From Nitriliruptoraceae bacterium (GTDB lineage: Bacteria > Actinomycetota > Nitriliruptoria > Nitriliruptorales > Nitriliruptoraceae): a DNA stretch of 61,359 bases. The notes under the pieces were generated by a model. It saw only the letters and a program-made list of their open reading frames with translations, was not told the DNA's origin and made no database searches. This document shows positions 54,705 through 61,359 of the stretch, piece after piece. Location: NCBI GenBank assembly GCA_020832455.1, contig JAFIEQ010000004.1, positions 1 through 61,359 of the forward strand, in the 5' to 3' direction. How positions within the stretch are numbered: position 1 is the stretch's first letter; each line of letters begins with the position of its first letter. A program made the translations under genes and the position numbers.

Positions 54705-56590
54705 CCACGACCGAGTCAGGTCCCGGCGCTACGACGTCAGGAGCACGACCGACGATCGATGAGATCCTCAACGCGTCGGACAATCGCCGGGATGTCCGAA
54801 GATTGCCGGAGCTCATCGTCCAAGCCTTTCGGCTGGTCATGGCCGCCGCCGCGCGGCAATTCATCGCAGCAGCGGTACTGCAGGTCGTAGGAGGTCTGGC
54901 CCTCGCCGGGCAGTTGCTGGTGGTCCGTCGAGTGCTGCAGCGGTTCGAGTCGGCTCCGGGTATCCCAGAGATCGCCGACCTGGGGCCAGACCTCGCGTTG
55001 TTCGGGGTCCTGCTCGCCCTGGTCGCCATGTCGGGCGTCGCCGCAGGTGAGCAGCGCCGGATCATGGCCGAGCTCGTGGCCAAGTACACCACTGGCCGGG
55101 TGCTCGACATCTCCTCGCGCGTGGACGTCATCGAGTTCGACCGACCCGCCTTCTACGACCGCCTGGAGCGTGCTCGGGTCAACGCCAGCGGCCGACCCTT
55201 GCAGATCGCCGAGGGAGTCATCGGTATCGCCCGCGGGGGAGCGACCGTCAGCGCGTTGGGTGTGACGTTGCTGTTCCTCGAACCCCTGCTGATCCTCGTA
55301 CTCGTGGTCGGGGTCGCGCCAACGGTCGTGCTCAACCGGGTCGCCTCGAAGATCCTGTACCGCTTCGCGGTCGCGCAGACCCCACGTGACAGGCGTCGCG
55401 GCTACCTGTTCGGCATCATGAGTCGGAAGGGTGAGGCGCACGAGGTGCGCTCCTTCGGCAGCGCCACCTACCTTCGCGGGGAGCACGACGAACTCTACGA
55501 CCAGCGTCTGCTCGACCTGCGGATCATGGCGCGCAAGCGCTTCTGGATCGGGATGTGCACTGCCCTGCTCGCATCGATGGTCACCGTTGGCACGGTCCTG
55601 TTGTTGGTGATGTTCGTACGCGGAGGACGTCTCAGCGCGACGGACGCGGCGATAGCGCTCGGTGCGGTCATCCTCCTGGCCGGCCAGGTCCGCGGTCTGG
55701 CAGGAGCTTCAGGATCGCTGTACGAGGGTGCACTGTTCCTCCGCGAGTTCACAGACTTCCTGGCGGTCGAGCGCTCCGATGCCATCGAACGACAGATCCA
55801 ACCACCGATCCCACCGATCGCGGATTCCTTCCAGACGATCGAACTCCGCGACGTCGGGTTCACCTATCCGAGCCGATCGGAACCCAGTCTGTCCGGCATC
55901 GATCTCACCCTGCATCGGGGGGAGGTGATCGCACTCGTCGGCGAGAACGGTTCGGGCAAGACCACCCTCACGAAGCTTCTGGCCGGTCTCTACCGTCCGA
56001 GCAGCGGACAGTTGCTCTGGGATGGCATCGACACGTCCGAGCGGCCGCTCACCGAGCTGCGGGCTCACGTGACGGTCATCTTCCAGGACTTCGCCAAGTA
56101 CTTCCTCTCCGCTCAACAGAACGTTGGCATCGGCGTCCCGAGCGCGATCGGCGATCTTGACAGCGTCAGCGATGCAGCCATGCGGGCTGGCGCCGACGGG
56201 TTCATCCGCGACCTGGCCGCTGGATATGACTCGCTCCTCGGTCCATCCTTCGTCGGCGGGAGCGATCTCTCGATCGGACAATGGCAGCGAGTCGCCCTGG
56301 CACGCGCGTACTTCCGCGAAGCTCCACTGCTGATCTTGGACGAGCCAACGGCAGCGATCGACCCGCGCGGGGAGTTCGAGATCTTCCAACAGGTCCGAAC
56401 GCTTTCACAGGGGCGCACCGTCGTCCTGGTGTCGCACCGGTTCTCCAGCTGCCGGGCCGCGGACCGCATCGTGGTTCTGGACCAGGGGCGGATCGTGGAG
56501 GTCGGCCCACACGAGGACCTCATGTCCGCAGACGGACTCTACGCGGAGCTGTTCACCTTGCAGGCTGAGGGCTATCGAGGCGGGGTGTGA
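54701..56590 (+). CDS. ABC exporter of the RiPP locus (lasso D-type)
   Basis: A 629-residue half-transporter: helices between residues ~45 and 345 (for example VTLLFLEPLLILVLVVGVAP and VTVGTVLLLVMFV), then an ATPase domain with Walker A GENGSGKTTLTKLLAG, signature LSIGQWQRVALARA, Walker B LLILDEPTAAID and VVLVSHRFSS. No N-terminal C39 peptidase domain is present, in line with leader removal by B2. It overlaps both neighbours by four bases, placing it firmly in the maturation operon. It probably exports the mature peptide(s) and gives self-protection. Confidence 0.85.
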   Translation: MTTTESGPGATTSGARPTIDEILNASDNRRDVRRLPELIVQAFRLVMAAAARQFIAAAVLQVVGGLALAGQLLVVRRVLQRFESAPGIPEIADLGPDLALFGVLLALVAMSGVAAGEQRRIMAELVAKYTTGRVLDISSRVDVIEFDRPAFYDRLERARVNASGRPLQIAEGVIGIARGGATVSALGVTLLFLEPLLILVLVVGVAPTVVLNRVASKILYRFAVAQTPRDRRRGYLFGIMSRKGEAHEVRSFGSATYLRGEHDELYDQRLLDLRIMARKRFWIGMCTALLASMVTVGTVLLLVMFVRGGRLSATDAAIALGAVILLAGQVRGLAGASGSLYEGALFLREFTDFLAVERSDAIERQIQPPIPPIADSFQTIELRDVGFTYPSRSEPSLSGIDLTLHRGEVIALVGENGSGKTTLTKLLAGLYRPSSGQLLWDGIDTSERPLTELRAHVTVIFQDFAKYFLSAQQNVGIGVPSAIGDLDSVSDAAMRAGADGFIRDLAAGYDSLLGPSFVGGSDLSIGQWQRVALARAYFREAPLLILDEPTAAIDPRGEFEIFQQVRTLSQGRTVVLVSHRFSSCRAADRIVVLDQGRIVEVGPHEDLMSADGLYAELFTLQAEGYRGGV

Positions 56591-57732
56591 CCGTCGGCAC
56601 CCGCCCCGCACGAGCCCTCGTCGACCTTGCTGCGGGTCGCGATCCCGGTGACGTGGACGCGGACGGCGAGCTGATCGCTCAGGCGATCGAACATCGGATG
56701 ACCGGCCTGCTTTGCACCCACCTACGCGACCGTGGCGCGGGCGATCTGAACGTCGCGATGCTCGACCTGCGGATCCAGGCCCACCAGGCCCAGATCCGAC
56801 GGCTGCTCGACCTATGTCTCGATACGGCAGAGCAGCACGGTGTCGAGGTCATCGTGCTGAAGGGCGCTTCGATCGAGCATCGCTTCTACGGTCGCGCTGG
56901 TGAGCGACCTAGCTCAGACGTTGATCTCTGGATGCTGCCACACGACCGGAGGGCACTGGTCGGACTGGTTGCTGCGCTACAACCCGATCATCCTTGGCTG
57001 AGCGGGCTGGATCGCATGGTGGCCCGCCGGCAGATCCAGTCCGTCACGCTTCAGGTGGACGACCTCGAGGTCGACGTCCACGTCGATCCGTTGAAGCTGG
57101 GGGTGTGGACCCGTCAGGCCGGGCAAGCCTGGGCGTCTACGCAGGAGATCGCGCTGGAGGACGGTCGCCCGATCCGGGTCCTGAGCGACGACTGGACGCT
57201 CCTCCTCCTCCTGATCCATCTCAGCAAGGACCGGTTCCAGCGGTTGCTCGGCTACGCGGATGTGGTCCGGATCATGCGCGGCGGGGACGCGACCTGGGAG
57301 CGGGTTCTCGCACTCGCTCGCGGCGAGGGGATCGAGCACCTCGCTGAGTGGGCCATGGATGTGATCGAGGCTGATCTGGGCGTGAGACTCCGGCCGGAGG
57401 TCCAGCCCACCCCGCCGCGGTTGGGCCTTCGGTCTTGGATCTGGCACCGACTCTGGCGGCCAGACATCCGCATGCGTGGTAGCGAGGGCCGTCGCCGGTT
57501 CCGGTTCCGTCAGAACATCCTCCCTCTGCTGGGCAAGGGGCGCGTCGTCGAGACACTGCGCTGGTGGCTTCGTGAGGTGTTCCCGCCCGCCCCTGCGGTC
57601 GCCGCCGAGTACCCAGACGAGCCGGGTCCGTACTGCCGGCGCCTGGTACTCGGCCGGATCAAGGCGACACGTGCCCGGCGGAGGATGTCCGAGCAGCCCT
57701 CACCGGTCACCAGGCAGGGACGAACCCGATGA
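56587..57732 (+). CDS. Nucleotidyltransferase family protein of the RiPP locus
   Basis: A 381-residue protein of the same family as the one at 13098. It shows VEVIVLKGASIEHRFYG (residues ~86-102), the metal-binding pair in SSDVDLWML (Asp111, Asp113) and a further acidic strand DLEVDVHVDPL near residue 155. In some lasso clusters such enzymes act after the HPrK-like kinase to build on the phosphate placed on the C-terminal Ser. It overlaps the ABC gene upstream and the kinase gene downstream, consistent with consecutive tailoring steps. GTG start. Confidence 0.75.
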   Translation: MTVGTRPARALVDLAAGRDPGDVDADGELIAQAIEHRMTGLLCTHLRDRGAGDLNVAMLDLRIQAHQAQIRRLLDLCLDTAEQHGVEVIVLKGASIEHRFYGRAGERPSSDVDLWMLPHDRRALVGLVAALQPDHPWLSGLDRMVARRQIQSVTLQVDDLEVDVHVDPLKLGVWTRQAGQAWASTQEIALEDGRPIRVLSDDWTLLLLLIHLSKDRFQRLLGYADVVRIMRGGDATWERVLALARGEGIEHLAEWAMDVIEADLGVRLRPEVQPTPPRLGLRSWIWHRLWRPDIRMRGSEGRRRFRFRQNILPLLGKGRVVETLRWWLREVFPPAPAVAAEYPDEPGPYCRRLVLGRIKATRARRRMSEQPSPVTRQGRTR

Positions 57733-58685
57733 GCAACCCGACGATGTCCGGCCACGGCGAGAGCCCCCCGATCGTCACCGCCTACGGGCTGCTGTTCTGC
57801 TCCGAGGTGGAGCTACCGGAACTCCCTTCCTTGGGTGACAGTTCCGATGCTCCCGTGGTGACCGACGTCGACATCTCGCGTGGCTCGGTCCCTGACCATC
57901 TCGACGAGCCGCTGCAGCGCAGTCGCTACCACGAGGCCAACGCGACCGAGTTCCTGCTACGCGTCCCAGACGTCGGCGCCTTCTTCGTCCGGGGCGGCTC
58001 GAGGATCGTGGTCGAGCCGCTCGATGGCGTCGAGGACGCCGATGTCCGCGTGTACTTGCTCGGCACGTGCATGGGCGTGCTGCTGAACCAGCGCGGCTTC
58101 CTCGTGCTGCACACCAGCGGGATCGCCACCGACGACGGGGTCGCGCTCTTCGCCGGGGTGTCCGGCGCGGGTAAGTCCACGTTGCTCAACGAACTGCTGC
58201 GGCGTGGCCACCGGATGGTCGTGGATGATGTCTGCGCGGTGGAGGAGGGTCCCGACGGAGCCGCCTGGGTCATCCCCGCCTACCCACGGACGCGGCTGTG
58301 GGCCGACTCCGCTGCTCGCTTCCAGATGGACACCAGCGCACTGCCGCGCACGCGAGCGAGCATGGAGAAGTTCGAGATCCAGGTGCCTGACGGCTTCGCC
58401 CGGGAGCCGCGGCCGCTGCGGCACCTGCTGATCCTGGACCCTGGCCCGGACGTGGAGGTCAGCGTGGAGGAGGTCTCCGCGTTCGAGGCCTTCGGGATGG
58501 TCATGGAGCACACCTACCGGGGGCTGCTCCTCGATGGGTTGGCTCGCCGTCCCGAGCACTTCCGTCTGGCTAGCCTCGTGACGAAGAGCGCGACGGTCTC
58601 ACGGGTGCGGCGACCCACGGAGCGCTTCGAGCTGGAGCAGCTCGCCGACCTCGTCGAGCGGACGGTCGCGTCCTCGAGCCCCTGA
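57729..58685 (+). CDS. HPr-kinase-like lasso tailoring kinase
   Basis: A 318-residue protein with the HPr-kinase core. FLVLHTSGIATDDGVALFAG leads to Walker A GVSGAGKST (residues 143-151), followed by HRMVVDDVCAVEE with the acidic pair at 166-167 and a C-terminal region EKFEIQVPDGFAREPRPL. Kinases of this type in paeninodin-like clusters phosphorylate the C-terminal Ser of the precursor; both precursors in this locus end in Ser. ATG overlaps the upstream stop. It is a distant relative of the kinase at 11485. Confidence 0.8.
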   Translation: MSNPTMSGHGESPPIVTAYGLLFCSEVELPELPSLGDSSDAPVVTDVDISRGSVPDHLDEPLQRSRYHEANATEFLLRVPDVGAFFVRGGSRIVVEPLDGVEDADVRVYLLGTCMGVLLNQRGFLVLHTSGIATDDGVALFAGVSGAGKSTLLNELLRRGHRMVVDDVCAVEEGPDGAAWVIPAYPRTRLWADSAARFQMDTSALPRTRASMEKFEIQVPDGFAREPRPLRHLLILDPGPDVEVSVEEVSAFEAFGMVMEHTYRGLLLDGLARRPEHFRLASLVTKSATVSRVRRPTERFELEQLADLVERTVASSSP

Positions 58686-58737
58686 CACCTGACGGCCGAC
58701 CGATCCTCGATGGACGGCCCCGGACTGGAGAGTGAGC

Positions 58738-59031
58738 GTGGCGAAGATCGAGATGTCCTCCGTCGTGCAGCGGCGTGATGCGCTGTTCGCGAACGAGCTG
58801 AGCAGGGACGAAACGGTCATGCTCGACGTCGAGCGCGGTCGCTACTTCGGGGTCCGCGATGTGGGCAAGGCCATCTGGGACCGCCTCGAGCAGCCCGTGC
58901 AAATCGAGCAGCTGTGCGCGGACCTCACCGAGACCTACGAGGTCGAACCTGAGCAGTGCGCCGCCGACGTGGTCGCGTTCCTCGCGCAACTGGACTCCCA
59001 GGGCCTGATCGACGTCAGTCCGGGGGGCTGA
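58738..59031 (+). CDS. PqqD-type recognition protein (lasso B1)
   Basis: A 97-residue PqqD-like protein: strands VVQRRDALFANELSRDETVM and LDVERGRYFGV, then helices VGKAIWDRLEQPVQIEQLC, LTETYEVEPEQCAADVVAFL and AQLDSQGLIDV. It should bind the precursor leaders and hand them to B2. The GTG at 58738, seven nt after GGAG, is preferred; a GTG two codons earlier is possible. Its 3' end overlaps the end of the convergent cyclase 2 gene by 17 nt. Confidence 0.8.
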   Translation: MAKIEMSSVVQRRDALFANELSRDETVMLDVERGRYFGVRDVGKAIWDRLEQPVQIEQLCADLTETYEVEPEQCAADVVAFLAQLDSQGLIDVSPGG

Positions 59032-60898
59032 GCGAGCAGAACGCGAGCCACAGGGCGTTGCCAGCGGTGTTGGACGGGCTGACGTGCGTTCGGTCGAGCA
59101 GGACGTCCACGTCCACGTACGGGTTGTCCCGGTGTTCCTCGAGACGCACGGGCCCGCGCGTCGGGATGACCCTGCGGTGCAGTGACGAGAGGTGTGCGGC
59201 GGCGGCGACATCGAACTTGTCCGGGTTCCAGCGCACCGCGTCGGGCAGGACGCCGTTCATCGCCTCCCGGTAGATCCACCGCTTCCAACCGGCATGCATG
59301 TACGCCTCTGGGGGGAGCGACAGCGCGAACTCGACCAGGCGTCGGTCGAGCATCGGGAACCGGTAGAGGATGCCGACCTCGACGCCTCGCGACGCCCACG
59401 CATCCATCCGGTTGCTGAGGTGGCCGTGGTTCAGCAGGTCGAGTTGCATGCGCCGTACACCAGGTCGCTCGACGAGCGATGGATGGCGGAGCGGTTCGAC
59501 CGCAGCCAACTGCCGGGCGACCGCAGGCCGAAGCTCCGACGGAAGATCGGTCCGCACGACCCGTCGACGATGGTGGATGAGTCGCTGCGGCAGCAGCGGA
59601 ACCGCGACGCGGGCTCGCCACGAACGCCAGGGCGTGCGCCCGAGGATCCGAGCATGCTCGTCGAGTGCCCGATGGGTCGCGATGATCCGGCCGCGTCGAG
59701 CGAGGTCAGCGAAGTACCCGCGACCGTTGAAGACCAGGAACTCATCGCCACCCCAGCCGGACATCATCTGGCGGGCACCAGCCTCGGCGGCGACGCGGCT
59801 CACCCCGATCTCGAAGTGCAACGTCTCCCGGGGGCGCAGGGCGATGTCGCGGTAGAGGAAGTCGTCGACGTCGTCCTCGTTCAGCTGGGACCAGCGCAGG
59901 AGCAGTTGCTCGTCGTCCGCCACCTGCTGGGGCAGCCAGCGTTCGTCGGGCCGCACGGGCCCGAACGCATCGGGCGAAGGAGCCCACGAGTAGGCCGCGA
60001 CGAGTTCGTCGCCCTGGGCTCGCAGTTCCCGTGCGGCCAGGACCGCGATGCTCGAGGAGTCCAATCCGCCGCTGAGGTGCGCAGCCGTCGTCGAACGGTC
60101 CGTTCCGAGTCGGCAGCGGACCGCCTCACGGGTCAGGGCACATGCCTCCGCGGCGAGGTCGGGAAGTGAAGAACCGGTGCGGGCCGGGATCTCCGACGGT
60201 CGCCAGGTGGGGTGGCGGGTGCCCTCATCCGCCCCGAGCTCCAGCAGGTCCCCGGGAACGGCCTTCGTGACCCCATCGATCAGTGTGCGGGTGGGGTGGA
60301 AGAAGGCATGGTCGAGCAGCAGCGCGTGGGCGTAGGCGAGGTCGAGCCTTCCCGCCACTTCAGGATGGGCGACCACGGACCGCAGGTCGCTCGCCAGGAC
60401 CAGGCCTCGCGGGATGCGCGCGATGAACAGCGGTCGCGTCCCGAGTGGGTCGCGCCACAAGACGACCCGACGGCGGTCAGGGTCGACGAGGATGAACGCG
60501 CCGTCGGCGTACATCCTCGACAGTCCGGCGGGGCCTGACTCCTGCAGGAGATCGAGGACCAGCGCCGCCGGGCCTTCAGCATCGGCTGGTGGTGGTCCGG
60601 CGTGTCCGCTCACCTCGTGGACGTCGAGGTCGAGGGCGAGTACGCCGGGGCGGCGGGTATCGGCTACCAGTCCGTCGCTGGCGCTGGCGCTGGCGCCGGC
60701 GACGGTCGTCCGGCCGACGGCCCAGACCATGGGCGCACCAGCATCGGTCGAGCCGGTGACGGTTCCGATCGGACCTGCGAGGTGCCCCGTGGCCCTCGCC
60801 ATCACCTCGAGCTCGTCAGCGAGGGCACGGGGGTCGACGTCGCTCCACCGGACAACGGCGTGGAGGAGGCCGCCGATGGTCGTCAATCGTGCCTCCAC
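59015..60898 (-). CDS. Asparagine-synthetase-like lasso cyclase (copy 2)
   Basis: A 627-residue paralogue of the cyclase at 47983. The N-terminus (MEARLTTIGGLLHAVV) lacks the Cys2 glutaminase nucleophile altogether. The synthetase ATP loop is SGGLDSS (residues 276-282), followed by MMSGWGGDEFLVFNGRGYFA. The C-terminal block GILYRFPMLDRRLVEFALSL matches the same block in copy 1. It is divergent from precursor 2 (gap of 141 nt), mirroring the arrangement of the first arm. A second cyclase implies that each precursor has a dedicated ring-closing enzyme. Confidence 0.8.
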   Translation of the reverse strand: MEARLTTIGGLLHAVVRWSDVDPRALADELEVMARATGHLAGPIGTVTGSTDAGAPMVWAVGRTTVAGASASASDGLVADTRRPGVLALDLDVHEVSGHAGPPPADAEGPAALVLDLLQESGPAGLSRMYADGAFILVDPDRRRVVLWRDPLGTRPLFIARIPRGLVLASDLRSVVAHPEVAGRLDLAYAHALLLDHAFFHPTRTLIDGVTKAVPGDLLELGADEGTRHPTWRPSEIPARTGSSLPDLAAEACALTREAVRCRLGTDRSTTAAHLSGGLDSSSIAVLAARELRAQGDELVAAYSWAPSPDAFGPVRPDERWLPQQVADDEQLLLRWSQLNEDDVDDFLYRDIALRPRETLHFEIGVSRVAAEAGARQMMSGWGGDEFLVFNGRGYFADLARRGRIIATHRALDEHARILGRTPWRSWRARVAVPLLPQRLIHHRRRVVRTDLPSELRPAVARQLAAVEPLRHPSLVERPGVRRMQLDLLNHGHLSNRMDAWASRGVEVGILYRFPMLDRRLVEFALSLPPEAYMHAGWKRWIYREAMNGVLPDAVRWNPDKFDVAAAAHLSSLHRRVIPTRGPVRLEEHRDNPYVDVDVLLDRTHVSPSNTAGNALWLAFCSLSPPD

Positions 60899-60964
60899 GG
60901 GATCGGACGACTACGGCGAGCGATCTTCGGTGCTCCGCAGGTGGTCTGGCGACCAACCCGGAAG

Positions 60965-60970
60965 TATAGT
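60965..60970 (+). promoter_or_regulatory. Candidate -10 element of precursor 2
   Basis: TATAGT lies about 70 nt before the precursor 2 ATG, in an otherwise very GC-rich divergent gap. No convincing -35 is found 16-18 nt upstream (TGGTCT is the best). It would place the transcription start near 60977. Confidence 0.35.
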
Positions 60971-61039
60971 CGTCCAGCTAGGGCGTTCGTCCTGGCATGG
61001 CTGGTGGCTTGGGGCCACCTCCGAAGTAGGGGATGAGCG

Positions 61040-61261
61040 ATGGCAGGTCCAAAGTGGCTGCGCCCTGAGCTGGTGGTTCTCGTATCGGGCGTCGAAGCGA
61101 CGCCGACCGGTACGGGTGGCGGCCAGCCGGGTCAGTTCGAGGACGACGGCACCGTCAAGTTCGCACAGAACACCGAAGGTGCCGGCAACTCCTGTGAGGC
61201 TGGAGAGGGTGAGCCGTGTCCGGGTAAGGACCCAAACCTGGTCGTGATCGGCGGCTCCTGA
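61040..61261 (+). CDS. Putative lasso-like RiPP precursor 2
   Basis: A 73-residue peptide with the same 23-residue leader block as precursor 1 (Trp6, PELV, L14, SG, EA, PT). After it comes a Gly-rich region; a possible core starts at Gly28 (GQPGQFED), giving Gly1 with Asp8, aligned with Gly1/Glu8 of precursor 1. Cys52 and Cys60 are present, and the segment around NSCE parallels FNCE of precursor 1. The last ten residues DPNLVVIGGS again end in Ser. AGGGG precedes the ATG. It is divergent from cyclase 2. The mature boundaries are not proven. Confidence 0.65.
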   Translation: MAGPKWLRPELVVLVSGVEATPTGTGGGQPGQFEDDGTVKFAQNTEGAGNSCEAGEGEPCPGKDPNLVVIGGS

Positions 61262-61299
61262 GCGGCAACTACCCGTTCTGGGAGGCTGGTGGATCCGCG

Positions 61300-61359
61300 G
61301 GGGGGGCGCGACGGGGGGGGGGGGGTTTGCGGGGGGGGGGGGGGGGGGGGGGGGGGGGG
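61300..61359. other. Poly-G contig-end artefact
   Basis: The last 60 bases are almost only G, in runs of 8, about 14 and over 30 interrupted by CGCGAC and TTTGC. This is typical of no-signal reads in two-colour sequencing or of assembly breakdown, not of a gene. The real sequence to the right of precursor 2 is therefore unknown. Confidence 0.8.

Overview
The window is very GC-rich, densely coding DNA with strongly GC-biased third codon positions, many GTG starts, many ATGA or GTGA start/stop overlaps, a Tat-dependent secretome and an LAXTG-type wall anchor. This points to a high-GC actinomycetote. A deep lineage such as Nitriliruptoria or Acidimicrobiia is my guess; the sequence alone does not settle it. 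The right edge runs into poly-G and looks like a contig end. No rRNA, tRNA, CRISPR array, intact insertion sequence or phage was seen.

Layout. (1) 1-10.6 kb, housekeeping: an ECF sigma factor translationally coupled to a partial membrane protein with a heptapeptide repeat tail, a gyrA-like and a gyrB-like gene on the same strand but about 4 kb apart, and between them a PHP phosphoesterase, two membrane proteins and an AbrB/PIN toxin-antitoxin pair; a UspA-like gene follows. (2) 10.8-15.1 kb: a compact cassette of HPr-kinase-like protein, two PqqD-like proteins and a nucleotidyltransferase, flanked on both sides by homologous Tat-exported small proteins. (3) 15.2-47.8 kb: a long surface-polysaccharide locus. 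It holds nucleotide-sugar enzymes (epimerase, DegT aminotransferase, CapD-type dehydratase, NeuB, NeuA-HAD fusion, PglD-like acetyltransferase), an initiating sugar transferase, glycosyltransferases of GT2, GT4, TagF and other types, a WbsX-type protein, a pyruvyl transferase, a polymerase-like membrane protein, an ABC exporter, a Wzz/BY-kinase with a LMW phosphatase, a DUF4012 protein and an LAXTG-anchored protein. One glycosyltransferase is split by an in-frame TGA. A CTP-dependent-riboflavin-kinase-like (DUF120) gene lies in a less GC-rich patch. (4) 48-61.3 kb: a lasso-peptide-like RiPP locus with two arms. At each end an asparagine-synthetase-like cyclase is divergent from a small precursor gene. 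Between the arms lie a subtilisin, a small CxC/CxxC protein, a transglutaminase-like B2 protease, an ABC exporter, a nucleotidyltransferase, an HPr-kinase-like protein and a PqqD-type B1 protein.

How it fits together. In region 4, B1 should present the leaders of both precursors to B2, each arm should use its own or a shared cyclase, and the kinase and nucleotidyltransferase would tailor the C-terminal Ser present in both precursors before ABC export. The most novel points are this two-precursor/two-cyclase arrangement and the cassette in region 2, where the same kinase/PqqD/nucleotidyltransferase trio occurs without cyclase or B2 protease but next to paired Tat substrates.
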